Assembly (NCBI RefSeq): GCF_014642405.1
Contig: NZ_BMIN01000007.1
Coordinates: 118,600-182,599 of the forward strand
Reading direction: 5' to 3'
From: Pontibacillus salipaludis
GTDB lineage: Bacteria; Bacillota; Bacilli; Bacillales; BH030062
DNA length: 64,000 bases
Position 1 is the stretch's first letter. Every line of letters begins with the position of its first letter. The translations under genes were made by a program, and so were the position numbers. The notes beneath the pieces are model-generated. The model saw nothing but the letters and a program-made list of their open reading frames with translations, was not told the DNA's origin and did not search any database. Shown here in pieces: positions 1 through 8,621 of the stretch.

Positions 1-488
1 CGCTGTCGTTGTCCCCCACTGAATTCATGCGGATAGCGTTCTGCAACCTTACGAGGCAACCCAACTGTATCTAATAGCTCGTATACTCTTGCATCAATGC
101 CGTTAGCTGTTTCCATTTCATGAACGATTAACGGCTCAGCAATAATATCTCTAACCGTCATACGAGGATTCAAGGAAGCATAAGGATCCTGAAAGATCAT
201 TTGAAAATCCTTCCTAGCTTTCTTCAATTCCTTGCCTGACAATTGATCCATCCTCTGGCCATCAAAGGTGATCGTCCCTTCTGTCGCCTCAAGCATTTGC
301 ATAATCATTCGACCTGTTGTTGATTTTCCGCAACCCGATTCGCCAACAAGCCCAAATGTTTCACCAGGCTTAATATCAAAAGACACACCGTCTACGGCTT
401 TAACAACTTGTTTCGAGCTCTTGCGAAATCCTTTTTGACTAACGAAATGCTTCTTTAAACCATCAACTTGTAATAGCGGTTCCTTCAT
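1..488 (-). CDS. Peptide ABC transporter ATPase, DppF/OppF type (partial, 3' end outside window)
   Basis: This is the second ATP-binding subunit of the peptide importer encoded by the next four genes; it would power uptake at the cytoplasmic face of the membrane. About 162 codons are visible. The Walker A motif GESGCGKS lies near residues 49-56, followed by a Q-loop (IFQDP), and the ABC signature FSGGQRQR runs into the window edge. The ATG at 488 has the RBS GAGGAGG 7 nt upstream, and this RBS is made of the last codons of the preceding ATPase gene, so the two are translationally coupled. Family membership is clear. Substrate is inferred only from the neighbouring binding protein. Confidence 0.93.
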   Translation of the reverse strand, partial: MKEPLLQVDGLKKHFVSQKGFRKSSKQVVKAVDGVSFDIKPGETFGLVGESGCGKSTTGRMIMQMLEATEGTITFDGQRMDQLSGKELKKARKDFQMIFQDPYASLNPRMTVRDIIAEPLIVHEMETANGIDARVYELLDTVGLPRKVAERYPHEFSGGQRQ

Positions 489-490
489 TC

Positions 491-1459
491 TCAAGCCTCC
501 TCTCGCTCATGCAACCAGCACCTGTTCTCACCATCGAATAATGGCGGTTCCTCTTCCCAGCAATGATCCATGACAAATGGACACCGGTTCGCAAACTTAC
601 ACCCTTTTGGTCGGTCTTCCACTGTAGGCACTTGACCTTGAATAGAATCTAAACGATCTTCTTTTGCCCCAAGCTTTGGAATTGAGCCAAGAAGCCCTTT
701 TGTATAAGGATGCTTCGGATTCTCAAAAATTTCATAAACGGTCCCCTGTTCCACAATGCGGCCTGAATACATAACTGCCACTCGGTCACACATCTCAGCA
801 ATGACACCTAAGTCATGCGTGATAAAAAGAATCGACGTGTTGTGCTCCTTTCTCATGTTGCGCATCACGTCTAAGATCTGCGCCTGAATCGTTACATCAA
901 GTGCCGTTGTCGGTTCATCAGCAATTAACACTTTCGGATCACACGACATCGCCATTGCAATCATCACGCGCTGACGCATTCCTCCTGAAAGCTGGTGAGG
1001 GTATTCATTCATAATTTCCTCTGAACGAGGAATCCCTACCTGATTCAGCATATGAACAGCATGTTTCCTCGCCTCCGTCTGACTAATACGCTGATGCTCT
1101 CGAATCGCTTCGATCAGCTGCTTCCCTATTTTTAATACCGGATTAAGAGACGTCATCGGTTCCTGGAAGATCATCGAAATGTCATTCCCTCGAACTTTTC
1201 TCTTTTGACGATCGGTGAATTTCAATAGGTCTTTTCCTTGGAATAGAACCTCTCCACCCGTTACTTCTCCTGGCGTTTCATCCAGCAGTTGCATTACAGA
1301 TAAGGAGGTTACACTTTTACCACTTCCGGACTCCCCAACGAGACCAACGATTTCACCAGGATACAAGGATAGATCAATCCCCTCCACAGCCGGAATCGTT
1401 TCGCCGTCAACGCGGAAGCTTGTATACAGTTGATTAATGGATAAAATGGGTTCTGTCAT
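491..1459 (-). CDS. Peptide ABC transporter ATPase, DppD/OppD type
   Basis: First ATP-binding subunit of the peptide (probably glutathione-type) importer. The 322-residue protein has Walker A GESGSGKS (residues 42-49), signature LSGGMRQR (157-164) and Walker B VLIADEP (177-183). Its C-terminal tail has the cysteine-containing oligopeptide-transporter motif seen in OppD/DppD proteins (CKFANRCPF followed by a further Cys). It sits 24 nt after the upstream permease gene and 2 nt before the second ATPase start. In E. coli GsiA the two ATPase halves are fused, whereas here they are separate, as is usual in Bacillus peptide importers. Confidence 0.93.
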   Translation of the reverse strand: MTEPILSINQLYTSFRVDGETIPAVEGIDLSLYPGEIVGLVGESGSGKSVTSLSVMQLLDETPGEVTGGEVLFQGKDLLKFTDRQKRKVRGNDISMIFQEPMTSLNPVLKIGKQLIEAIREHQRISQTEARKHAVHMLNQVGIPRSEEIMNEYPHQLSGGMRQRVMIAMAMSCDPKVLIADEPTTALDVTIQAQILDVMRNMRKEHNTSILFITHDLGVIAEMCDRVAVMYSGRIVEQGTVYEIFENPKHPYTKGLLGSIPKLGAKEDRLDSIQGQVPTVEDRPKGCKFANRCPFVMDHCWEEEPPLFDGENRCWLHEREEA

Positions 1460-1483
1460 CGTACTTCTCTCCCTTCGCTACGG

Positions 1484-2368
1484 CTAATCACGTATTTTTG
1501 GATCGAGCGCATCACGCAGTCCGTCCCCTAGTAAATTAAAAGCAAGCACCGTTAGGAATATCGCAAGCCCAGGGAAAAACGTAACATGCGGTGCATTATT
1601 TAAATAATCACGTCCATTACTAAGCATCGCTCCCCACTCTGGTGTCGAGGGATCAGCACCTAGTCCCAAGAAACTAAGTCCAGCCGCAATTAAGATGGCA
1701 GATCCAATACGCATCGTGAAATATACAATGAGTGTCGACACGGTACCTGGGAAGATGTGTTTCATAATCACTCGAAAGTGAGAAGAACCGATGGATTGGG
1801 TCGCTTCCACATAAAGCGTTGATTTAATGGCTAGTGTGCTACTTCTGATAATACGGGCAAAGACAGGTACACTGAAAATTGCCACGGCCATCACAACATT
1901 AAAGAGTCCAGGCCCTAATATCGCAATGATCCCAATTGCAAGCAGCATACCAGGGAATGCGAGCAAGACGTCCATCACACGCATAATGGCACTATCCACC
2001 CATTTGCCAAAGTAACCACTAATAATCCCTAAGATCGTACCTAACAAAGCGCCTATAAATACAGACGATAATCCAACTGATAGAGAGATCCATGCGCCAT
2101 GAAGAATACGACTGAAGATGTCCCTACCGAAGTCATCCGTACCAGCGAGATGTTGCCACGAAGGTCCTGATAGAAGATTGTCATAATCGTATTCTTGGGG
2201 GCCATAAGGAGCGATCCATGGGCCAATAATGGCAACGACAAATAATAAAAGCAAAAAGATCCCTGCTGCGAAGGAGACTTTTTGTTTCTTAAATGATTTC
2301 CAAAATTGTTGGGTCGGTGTCACTTTCTTCTCCTGCTGCTCTTCCTTTTGAGTCGCTGCTTCCGCCAT
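1484..2368 (-). CDS. gsiD: Peptide ABC transporter permease, DppC/GsiD-like
   Basis: One of two inner permease subunits. The 294-residue protein has a short charged N-terminus, a first membrane segment near residues 33-55, about five more helices, and the binding-protein-dependent permease (EAA-type) loop where the ATPase docks. It carries the DppC-family N-terminal signature GTDDFGRDIFSRILHGA. It shares one base with the upstream permease gene (stop/start overlap at 2368), as expected for coupled translation. The gsiD name rests on resemblance of the whole operon to E. coli gsiBCD; dipeptide or another short peptide remains possible. Confidence 0.85.
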   Translation of the reverse strand: MAEAATQKEEQQEKKVTPTQQFWKSFKKQKVSFAAGIFLLLLFVVAIIGPWIAPYGPQEYDYDNLLSGPSWQHLAGTDDFGRDIFSRILHGAWISLSVGLSSVFIGALLGTILGIISGYFGKWVDSAIMRVMDVLLAFPGMLLAIGIIAILGPGLFNVVMAVAIFSVPVFARIIRSSTLAIKSTLYVEATQSIGSSHFRVIMKHIFPGTVSTLIVYFTMRIGSAILIAAGLSFLGLGADPSTPEWGAMLSNGRDYLNNAPHVTFFPGLAIFLTVLAFNLLGDGLRDALDPKIRD

Positions 2369-3297
2369 TATGAACCCTCCTCGTAACGTATTTTTGGATT
2401 TAAGAAGCCATATAACAAATCAACTAATAGATTAATAAGCAAGAACTCGAGCGAGAATAATAGAATCTCTGACTGAATCACAGGATAATCTCGAGCTGTA
2501 ATGGAATTGATTAATAGTCTTCCAAGGCCTGGCCAGCTAAAGATCGTTTCCGTAATAATGGATCCACTCAATAAGAAACCAAACTGTAATCCAGACATGG
2601 TGACAACTGGAATAAGTGCATTTCGGACTGCATGTCGATTAATCACTTTAAATTCGGTCAGCCCTTTTGAGCGCCCAGTACGAATGTAATCTTCTTTTAA
2701 CACATCCATTAAAGAGGATCTGGTGAAGCGAGCGATAATGGCCGCCACCCCTGCACCTAGCGTAAAGGACGGAAGAATATACGTTTCAAAACCACCAATC
2801 CCTCCTGTCGGGAACCAGCCTAGCTGAACAGAGAAGAGTTGAATCATCATAAGTCCAAGCCAAAAGGACGGGATTGAAACACCAGATACCGCAAGAAACA
2901 TAGACAGGTGATCTGGCCATTTGTTTCGTTTAACAGCAGAGATTACACCAATTAAAAGGCCAAAGATAAGCGCCCAGGCCATGCTCGCTAAGGTGAGGCT
3001 AAGAGTTGGACCAAAGCGCTCGACTAACATGTCTAAAACAGGACGTCCTGTCACAATGGACTGTCCTAGATCTCCTTGAAAGAGATTGGCCATATAGTCA
3101 AAATACTGCTGATACAGGGGTTGATTTAATCCATACTTTTCACGAATATTTTCTATTTCTTCTATGGTGGCGTCCGTTCCGGCAATCAGCCTAGCCGGGT
3201 CACCAGGTATTAAGTGAACGAACATAAATGCAATAAGAGATATAACAAACAACAACGGAATCATACCCAATATCCGCTTCACACTATACTTCAGCAT
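2368..3297 (-). CDS. gsiC: Peptide ABC transporter permease, DppB/GsiC-like
   Basis: Second permease subunit of about 309 residues. The start is taken at 3297 ([11 protein letters not shown]) because GGAGGGGAG lies just upstream; an 11-codon upstream extension has no such site. The protein has six predicted membrane helices, the DppB/GsiC N-terminal block ending in [12 protein letters not shown], and the permease loop with GLSEFK-like residues. The C-terminal stretch [16 protein letters not shown] is very close to what I recall of E. coli GsiC. It pairs with the 1484-2368 permease. A hairpin separates it from the binding-protein gene upstream. Confidence 0.85.
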   Translation of the reverse strand: MLKYSVKRILGMIPLLFVISLIAFMFVHLIPGDPARLIAGTDATIEEIENIREKYGLNQPLYQQYFDYMANLFQGDLGQSIVTGRPVLDMLVERFGPTLSLTLASMAWALIFGLLIGVISAVKRNKWPDHLSMFLAVSGVSIPSFWLGLMMIQLFSVQLGWFPTGGIGGFETYILPSFTLGAGVAAIIARFTRSSLMDVLKEDYIRTGRSKGLTEFKVINRHAVRNALIPVVTMSGLQFGFLLSGSIITETIFSWPGLGRLLINSITARDYPVIQSEILLFSLEFLLINLLVDLLYGFLNPKIRYEEGS

Positions 3298-3329
3298 GAG
3301 CTCCCCTCCTTTTTTTACGCATATAAGCA

Positions 3330-3364
3330 ATGAAAGAGGCTGAGCTAATCGCTCAACCTCTTCT
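3330..3364 (-). terminator. Intra-operon hairpin between binding-protein and permease genes
   Basis: On the minus strand AAGAGG-TGAGC pairs with GCTCA-CCTCTT around a short loop. It is followed by only a weak T stretch and then the RBS of the permease gene. Such hairpins after binding-protein genes usually act as partial terminators or mRNA stabilisers that raise binding protein over permease; that role is inferred here. Confidence 0.55.
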
Positions 3365-3367
3365 TGG

Positions 3368-4969
3368 TTATTCCGATACGATTTCTGCTTGTTTAAGATC
3401 CATTACGCCTGAAGAAAGCATCGTTAAGCCTTCAACATAATCTTGCTTTCCGTAAAGGATGTCTGGTACTGCAAGAGGTACCCAAGGGGACTCATCCCAA
3501 ATAATTTTTTGCGCCTCAGCGTAGTATTCACCGCGCTCTTTGTCATCAGCAGTGGATAATCCTTTTTGAAGCAGTTCATCCACATTTTCATTCTTATAGT
3601 AAGCTGTGTTATAAGCGTCAGGCGGGAAAGAATTGCTGCTAAATAGCGGGCGCATACCCCAGTCTGCATCTGCTGTAGATGGAGACCAGCCTCCGTTATA
3701 AAGTTCTAATTCAGCATCTTCAGGGTTGTCCACTCCCCAAATTTTGTCGCCTAATGTTCCGCCTTCCATTGGTACAACATTTAATGTTACGCCAACTTGG
3801 CTAAGCTGCTGTTTATAGAAGGACATCATTTTTTGTTTCAATGAGCTTGTGCCGCCCCAGATCGTTGTTTCAAAACCATCCGGATAACCCGCTTCAGCTA
3901 ATAATTCTTTCGCTTTTTCTGGGTCATATTCGTAAACCTCTTGTTCTTCGTAGTGCTGTGTATTCGGTGCGATGACTGATTTCGTCTGAGTTGCATAGCC
4001 ATCGTAAACCACTTTAATGTATGCTTCTTTATCGATTGCATAATTCATTGCCTTACGAACTTTCGGATCTGTAAATGGTTCTTTCATTGTGTTCATTGAG
4101 AAATACTTCACAACAAGAGATGGTTTCGTTTCGATGGAAACGCCCTCTTCTTCCTTCAATGTTTCAACCTGGTTTGGTGCTACAGGGAATGCAAAGTCTG
4201 CTTCTCCTGTTTGAAGCATCGCTACGCGAGAACCACTTTCAGGTACTGGTTTAAATTCGATCTTGTCTACCTTTGGCAGTCCTTCCTCGCGGTACTCTTC
4301 GTTCTTCTCAACCGTTAGATGATCGCCACTTTTCCACTCTACGAATTTGAATGGTCCCGTACCTGCTGGGTTACGAGCAAGATCCTGATTGCTTTGTTCT
4401 AAAGCTTTCGGACTAATCATACCGGCAGCCGGGTGTGCAAAGTTATTCGGCATCGCTCCAAATGGTTCTTTTAATGTTACTTTTACTTCATATTCACTAA
4501 GGACTTCTGTTTTCTCAACGAGTTCAAATAAAGACGCACGGCGAAGCTGGCTCTCCGGATCTGATAAACGATCTAAGTTTGCTTTTACAGCTTCTGCGTT
4601 GAACGGCGCTCCGTCATGGAACGTAATGCCTTCTTTTAATGTAAATGTAAATTCTGTGGAGTCTTCATTTGCACTGTACTCTTTCGCTAGCACAGGAACG
4701 ATATTCAAATCCTTATCAAATCCTAGCAACCCTTCGTATATAGCAGACTGCGCAGAGTATGATTGGTTGTCGTTCGTGTCATGCGGGTCTAAACTAGTAA
4801 AATTACTCTCCACCGCAATCGTTAATCCTTCTTCACTAGAAGGAGGTGTTTTTTTGTCATTATTTTTTGATGATGATGTGTCTTCCTCCGTGTCTCCACC
4901 GCTGCTGCAACCTGCTACAACGAGTACTAGAACAAGAGATAAGACCGTAAGTAAGCGTGATAACTTCAA
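3368..4969 (-). CDS. gsiB: Glutathione/peptide-binding lipoprotein (SBP family 5), GsiB-like
   Basis: Extracellular substrate-binding lipoprotein of the importer. The start is taken as TTG at 4969, giving 533 residues, because GGGGAG lies 6 nt upstream; a longer reading adds 14 residues without an RBS and displaces the signal peptide. The signal peptide ends in VVAGC, so lipidated Cys is residue 21, followed by a Ser/Asp/Lys-rich linker. The mature domain is SBP family 5. Blocks such as [41 protein letters not shown] and [11 protein letters not shown] match E. coli GsiB as I remember it far better than a generic DppA. Glutathione or gamma-glutamyl peptides are therefore the best substrate guess. 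Alternative: another short peptide. Confidence 0.85.
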   Translation of the reverse strand: MKLSRLLTVLSLVLVLVVAGCSSGGDTEEDTSSSKNNDKKTPPSSEEGLTIAVESNFTSLDPHDTNDNQSYSAQSAIYEGLLGFDKDLNIVPVLAKEYSANEDSTEFTFTLKEGITFHDGAPFNAEAVKANLDRLSDPESQLRRASLFELVEKTEVLSEYEVKVTLKEPFGAMPNNFAHPAAGMISPKALEQSNQDLARNPAGTGPFKFVEWKSGDHLTVEKNEEYREEGLPKVDKIEFKPVPESGSRVAMLQTGEADFAFPVAPNQVETLKEEEGVSIETKPSLVVKYFSMNTMKEPFTDPKVRKAMNYAIDKEAYIKVVYDGYATQTKSVIAPNTQHYEEQEVYEYDPEKAKELLAEAGYPDGFETTIWGGTSSLKQKMMSFYKQQLSQVGVTLNVVPMEGGTLGDKIWGVDNPEDAELELYNGGWSPSTADADWGMRPLFSSNSFPPDAYNTAYYKNENVDELLQKGLSTADDKERGEYYAEAQKIIWDESPWVPLAVPDILYGKQDYVEGLTMLSSGVMDLKQAEIVSE

Positions 4970-5130
4970 AAATGACTCCCCTTTGTAATTTTTTAATTGA
5001 TTATGAACCATTACACTAGCTATACTTAATAGTATGTAATTCTTATCAAATTACTTGGATTTTATAATAGAAGTTTCGAGTTGTCAAAACAAAAGTTTTA
5101 AAAAAAATGAACAAAAGGAGTTTACTCCCT

Positions 5131-5868
5131 ATGAAACCACTTATTGGAATATCAGGAAGTATTATTATAGACCAGGGTGGCCGGTTCCCTGGTTACGACC
5201 GCGCTTATGTAAATAATGATTATGTTCAATCCGTTCTACGTGCAGGTGGAGTGCCATTTATTCTTCCAGTTCTTGAAGACGACGAAACCGTTCGAGCGCA
5301 AGCTTCAGCCATGGATGGGCTAGTTCTTTCAGGAGGACAAGATATAAATCCACTGCTTTACAATGAAGAGCCTCGTCCAAAGCAAGGCTCCCCTTTCCCA
5401 GAACGTGATCACTCTGAAGCGATCCTTGCAAAAGAAATGATCCGTCAAGGAAAGCCAGTGTTCGCTATATGCAGAGGCGTTCAAATCTTAAACGTCACTT
5501 ATGGAGGTTCGTTGTATCAGGACGTATCGTATATGGACGGGGAACCATTAAAGCATGATCAGTACAACAAACCGTGGCAAGAGTCTCATACAATTACAAC
5601 AGAACCAGACAGCGTAATGCGGGAACAATTTGGCGAGAAAACCATTACCAACTCCTTTCATCACCAATCGATTAAAGATGTCGCACCAGGGTTTAGAGCT
5701 ACAGCATTCGCAGCAGACGGTGTCATCGAGGCGATTGAAAAAGAGGATGGAGAAGGATTTGTGATCGGCGTTCAGTGGCACGCGGAAATGATGACTAGAA
5801 AGCATGAACGAATGCAAAAGCTTTTTAATCGTTTCGTTCAGGAAGTCATTCAAGTTAAAAAATTCTGA
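5131..5868 (+). CDS. Class I glutamine-amidotransferase-like gamma-glutamyl hydrolase (PuuD/peptidase C26 family)
   Basis: Cytoplasmic hydrolase of 245 residues that cleaves gamma-glutamyl amide bonds. The start at 5131 follows AAAGGAG by 10 nt. The catalytic Cys is in FAICRGVQ (Cys114) and the His-x-Glu pair in GVQWHAE (His217, Glu219), so the triad is complete. The block DGLVLSGGQDINP is typical of the gamma-glutamyl-GABA hydrolase group. It is divergent from the GsiB-like importer operon, with a shared 160-bp intergenic region. This suggests, by inference, that imported gamma-glutamyl peptides are hydrolysed by it. A role in gamma-glutamyl-putrescine breakdown is possible, but no other puu-type gene is present. 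Confidence 0.85.
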   Translation: MKPLIGISGSIIIDQGGRFPGYDRAYVNNDYVQSVLRAGGVPFILPVLEDDETVRAQASAMDGLVLSGGQDINPLLYNEEPRPKQGSPFPERDHSEAILAKEMIRQGKPVFAICRGVQILNVTYGGSLYQDVSYMDGEPLKHDQYNKPWQESHTITTEPDSVMREQFGEKTITNSFHHQSIKDVAPGFRATAFAADGVIEAIEKEDGEGFVIGVQWHAEMMTRKHERMQKLFNRFVQEVIQVKKF

Positions 5869-5875
5869 TACCTTA

Positions 5876-5904
5876 TTGCATGATGACCATATTTTAGGTA
5901 TAGT
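5876..5904 (+). promoter_or_regulatory. SigA-type promoter of the metI leader
   Basis: TTGCAT (5876-5881) and TATAGT (5899-5904) are separated by exactly 17 bp and lie about 33 bp before the S-box begins. This is a good match to the vegetative consensus. Confidence 0.7.
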
Positions 5905-5936
5905 ATAGAGAAAATTATATTTAAACACTTTCTTAT

Positions 5937-6044
5937 TTCTTATTCAGAGAAGCCGAGGGATCTGGTCCGTTGACGCTTCAGCAACCTATCTTAAATGATG
6001 TGGTGCTCCTTCCAGCAAGTGATGCGTCACTTGAAAGATAAGAA
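5937..6044 (+). ncRNA. S-box (SAM-I) riboswitch
   Basis: The leader carries the S-box conserved core in order: CAGAGAAGCCGAGGGA, CTGG, then GCTTCAGCAACC, and a 3' strand GAAAGATAAGAA that closes helix P1 with TTCTTAT at 5937-5943. It is followed by an intrinsic terminator and then metI. When S-adenosylmethionine binds, P1 is stabilised and transcription should stop at the terminator; under methionine limitation metI is read through. This is the established mechanism for the class. Confidence 0.93.
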
Positions 6045-6062
6045 GAAGTGCACCTTACCCAT

Positions 6063-6093
6063 AAAAGGCTCTTCTTCTGAAGAGCCTTTTTTT
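6063..6093 (+). terminator. Riboswitch-controlled terminator before metI
   Basis: AGGCTCTTC and GAAGAGCCT form a 9-bp stem around TTCT, followed by seven T. It lies 19 nt after the S-box P1 helix and 120 nt before metI, the usual expression platform. Confidence 0.9.
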
Positions 6094-6114
6094 AATGCCA
6101 TGAATACGTTTATG

Positions 6115-6186
6115 CACTAAAGCACTGAAAGGTGTCTGGCACGCTTTCACCCACTAAAGCATTGATGGGTGTCTGGCACGCTTTAC
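6115..6186. repeat. GTGTCTGGCAC intergenic repeat (two direct copies)
   Basis: Two copies of GTGTCTGGCAC (6132-6142 and 6169-6179), each preceded by an ACTAAAGCA-type segment, lie between the riboswitch terminator and the metI RBS. The same motif recurs at 7.35, 11.8 and 47.5 kb. Confidence 0.75.
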
Positions 6187-6212
6187 TATACTAAAGGAGT
6201 TGAAGGATACTT

Positions 6213-7337
6213 ATGAGACGCTATCAGGTAGAAACAGAATTTGCACAGACGGGTAACCGCAGTGAGAGTACAACAGGAACGGTTAATCCTCCATTATATT
6301 TGTCAACGGCTTACCGTCATGCCGGTGTCGGTCAATCAACTGGATATGATTATGTTCGTACAGGAAACCCGACTCGTAATCTATTAGAGGATAAAATCGC
6401 TCAGCTTGAAAGCGGGCGTGAAGGATTCGCTTTCAGCTCAGGCATGGCTGCAATCCAAGCTGTCTTTTCAACCTATGAACCAGGTGATCACTTCATCGTA
6501 ACTCAAGATGTGTACGGTGGTTCTTATCGTTTATTCGAAACACACTTTAAGAAGTTTGGACTTTCTTTCTCTTATGTGAGCGGGAGTAGCAAAGAAGAAT
6601 TTGAAGCCTGTATCAACTCGAATACAAAAGGCTTCTTTATTGAGACACCAACCAATCCCCTTATGCATCAAGTAGATATAGAAGAAATGTCTGAGGTTGC
6701 TAGGAAGCACGAGCTTCACCTCATTGTAGATAACACATTCTATACACCCTATATCCAGCGACCAATTGAACTGGGGGCCGACCTTGTCATTCATAGCGCG
6801 ACCAAATATATCGGTGGTCATAATGATGTTTTGGCGGGACTTGTAGTCGCTAAAGATGAAGACATTTGCACTTCTCTTCGTCTTGAACAAAATGGTTCCG
6901 GAGCTGTTTTATCTCCATTCGATAGCTGGCTTCTCATGCGCGGGCTGAAGACACTTCCCCTTCGAATGAAACAGCATGAGCAAAATGCGAAAGAACTCGC
7001 CTCATTTCTATCGGATCATCCGCTTATTCAAGATGTGCTTTACCCAGGGCGAGGTGGTATGATTTCCTTCCGTGTTACTGAAGAAGCATTAGCTCCTAAG
7101 CTACTAGAATATTTTGAGCTTGTAACATTTGCTGAGAGTCTTGGTGGCGTTGAGACCTTCATTACCTATCCAGCTACACAAACACATGCAGACATACCAG
7201 AAGAAGTTCGTTCAAGTTACGGAGTCTGCAACCGATTGCTACGTCTTTCTGTAGGAATTGAAGCGATCGAAGATCTAACAGCTGACTTCCAACACGCTCT
7301 TGAAAAAGCAAACCAAAGCCTAACTACAACAAACTAA
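6213..7337 (+). CDS. metI: Cystathionine gamma-synthase / O-acetylhomoserine thiolyase MetI
   Basis: PLP-dependent enzyme of the trans-sulfuration family that joins an activated homoserine with cysteine (cystathionine) or sulfide. The 374-residue length equals B. subtilis MetI (about 373). The N-terminal pattern ETEFAQTGNRS and the blocks YLSTAYRH, FAFSSGMAAIQ, ETPTNPLM and PFDSWLLMRG closely resemble MetI. The PLP lysine is Lys198 in HSATKY. In B. subtilis metI is followed by metC, but here no metC follows: a repeat and a convergent gene come next. Regulation is by the upstream S-box. Function is confident; the choice between gamma-synthase and thiolyase activity is not resolvable by eye. 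Confidence 0.93.
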   Translation: MRRYQVETEFAQTGNRSESTTGTVNPPLYLSTAYRHAGVGQSTGYDYVRTGNPTRNLLEDKIAQLESGREGFAFSSGMAAIQAVFSTYEPGDHFIVTQDVYGGSYRLFETHFKKFGLSFSYVSGSSKEEFEACINSNTKGFFIETPTNPLMHQVDIEEMSEVARKHELHLIVDNTFYTPYIQRPIELGADLVIHSATKYIGGHNDVLAGLVVAKDEDICTSLRLEQNGSGAVLSPFDSWLLMRGLKTLPLRMKQHEQNAKELASFLSDHPLIQDVLYPGRGGMISFRVTEEALAPKLLEYFELVTFAESLGGVETFITYPATQTHADIPEEVRSSYGVCNRLLRLSVGIEAIEDLTADFQHALEKANQSLTTTN

Positions 7338-7348
7338 CCAAAAAAAAC

Positions 7349-7452
7349 GTGCCAGACCCACGTCATCACTTTAAAAGAATGACGCGTGTCTGGCACCCTC
7401 TATGTCTTTAGAGCAGTGAAGGGTGCCAGACACCCTTCACTGCTTTAATGCA
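7349..7452. repeat. GTGCCAGACAC-family inverted repeat cluster, also a likely terminator
   Basis: GTGCCAGAC and GTGTCTGGCAC form an inverted pair about 40 bp apart. A perfect 13-bp stem (GCAGTGAAGGGTG at 7413-7425, complement at 7431-7443) with a CCAGA loop follows. It fills the space between the convergent metI and nucleoside hydrolase genes and could end transcription from either side, though the T tract is short. Confidence 0.75.
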
Positions 7453-7465
7453 TGAAATCCACCTG

Positions 7466-8413
7466 TTAGATTTTTCCGATCATGGTGGTTGCTACTTCTG
7501 TTATAAATGCAGGGTAATCGATGTCTAGTAATATTTCACAATAGTTATTAAAGTCTTCGTTTACTTGAGGTTGATCCCGGAAATCTGCAACACTTACCCC
7601 GGTGGTCAGGTAGGAAGACTCTTCAACGGTGACGTTACGCTTCACACTTTTAAATAAAGAGGGATTTGTAACGTAAACAATTGTTAATAAATCATGCATA
7701 GGAGCTCCGTTTAGAGAAGGCTTTTGCTTCTTATAAAAATCATAGTAAGGCTCGTATAATTGCCCAATTAAGGAGCCGATCTCTGTTATAGATTCACTTT
7801 GAATACTCTCGACAAGACTAGGCGTTATAATTCCTTTCTTAGAAACATTTAAGGGGATTAGCACAATTTTATTCGGCCCTGTATTATCTAAAACGACGTT
7901 TGCTGCCACAGGATCTCCGAAGAAATTTGCCTCAGCATAAGGAGTCACATTGCCTGGCACTAAAAAAGCTCCTCCCATTATCACAACTCTTGCTATCTTC
8001 TTCATCCTCTCAGGAGAAGTAATATAAGCCATTGCTAAAGACGTAAGACGCCCCATATTCACAATGACCAAATCCTCTATTTCATCGATGATTTCAAATA
8101 CTTTATCAAAGTTTGATAACGTGAATTTCTCGATTTCCGTTTGGATATTTCCCAAGCCGCTTAATCCATGAATCTCCTCATAATACGTAGGCTCATCCCC
8201 AGAAAATGACCGTGCAGCCCCACTAATCAGAGGGATATTCTCTTTGTTCATTTGCTTTAATACGTAATAAGCGTTCCGTGTAACCTTCTCTTTAGAAACG
8301 TTCCCAAACCCTGCCACAACTCCAACGACACGAATATCTGGATGATTAAATGCATACAAGAGCGCAAACGTATCGTCCACTCCTATATCAGTAAAGATCA
8401 GCACATTTCTCAC
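7466..8413 (-). CDS. Inosine/uridine-preferring nucleoside hydrolase family protein
   Basis: Cytoplasmic N-ribohydrolase that splits ribonucleosides into base and ribose. The start is chosen as GTG at 8413 (315 residues), which has AAGGTGG 6 nt upstream; a longer reading of 346 codons has no clear RBS. The family calcium and ribose-binding signature appears at the N-terminus as TDIGVDDTFALL (Asp9, Asp13, Asp14), followed by VVAGFGNVS and the conserved Asn-rich ANFFGDPVAA block. The gene is divergent from a sodium:solute symporter at 8622, so a joint role in uptake and breakdown is possible but unproven. Confidence 0.88.
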   Translation of the reverse strand: MRNVLIFTDIGVDDTFALLYAFNHPDIRVVGVVAGFGNVSKEKVTRNAYYVLKQMNKENIPLISGAARSFSGDEPTYYEEIHGLSGLGNIQTEIEKFTLSNFDKVFEIIDEIEDLVIVNMGRLTSLAMAYITSPERMKKIARVVIMGGAFLVPGNVTPYAEANFFGDPVAANVVLDNTGPNKIVLIPLNVSKKGIITPSLVESIQSESITEIGSLIGQLYEPYYDFYKKQKPSLNGAPMHDLLTIVYVTNPSLFKSVKRNVTVEESSYLTTGVSVADFRDQPQVNEDFNNYCEILLDIDYPAFITEVATTMIGKI

Positions 8414-8621
8414 ACCAGACCACCTTCTTTTCATCTTTTTACACTGTATGTTCATATATAAAAATCGTGATAACCGCCCAAGTGTTAAACATAAATTAAA
8501 AATCATTTCAAGTAGTAAAAAAGAACCATTTTATACAATAACTCACACGGATATGTTTCTAATATACCTTTTAAGGAAATGAGAGGATTAAGTTATTATT
8601 TCAAAAAAGGATGGATGCGTT

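Noticed and set aside
4389..4988. Plus-strand reading frame of 199 codons over the binding-protein gene
   Set aside because: Antisense shadow of the GsiB-like gene; composition reflects the complementary codon pattern.
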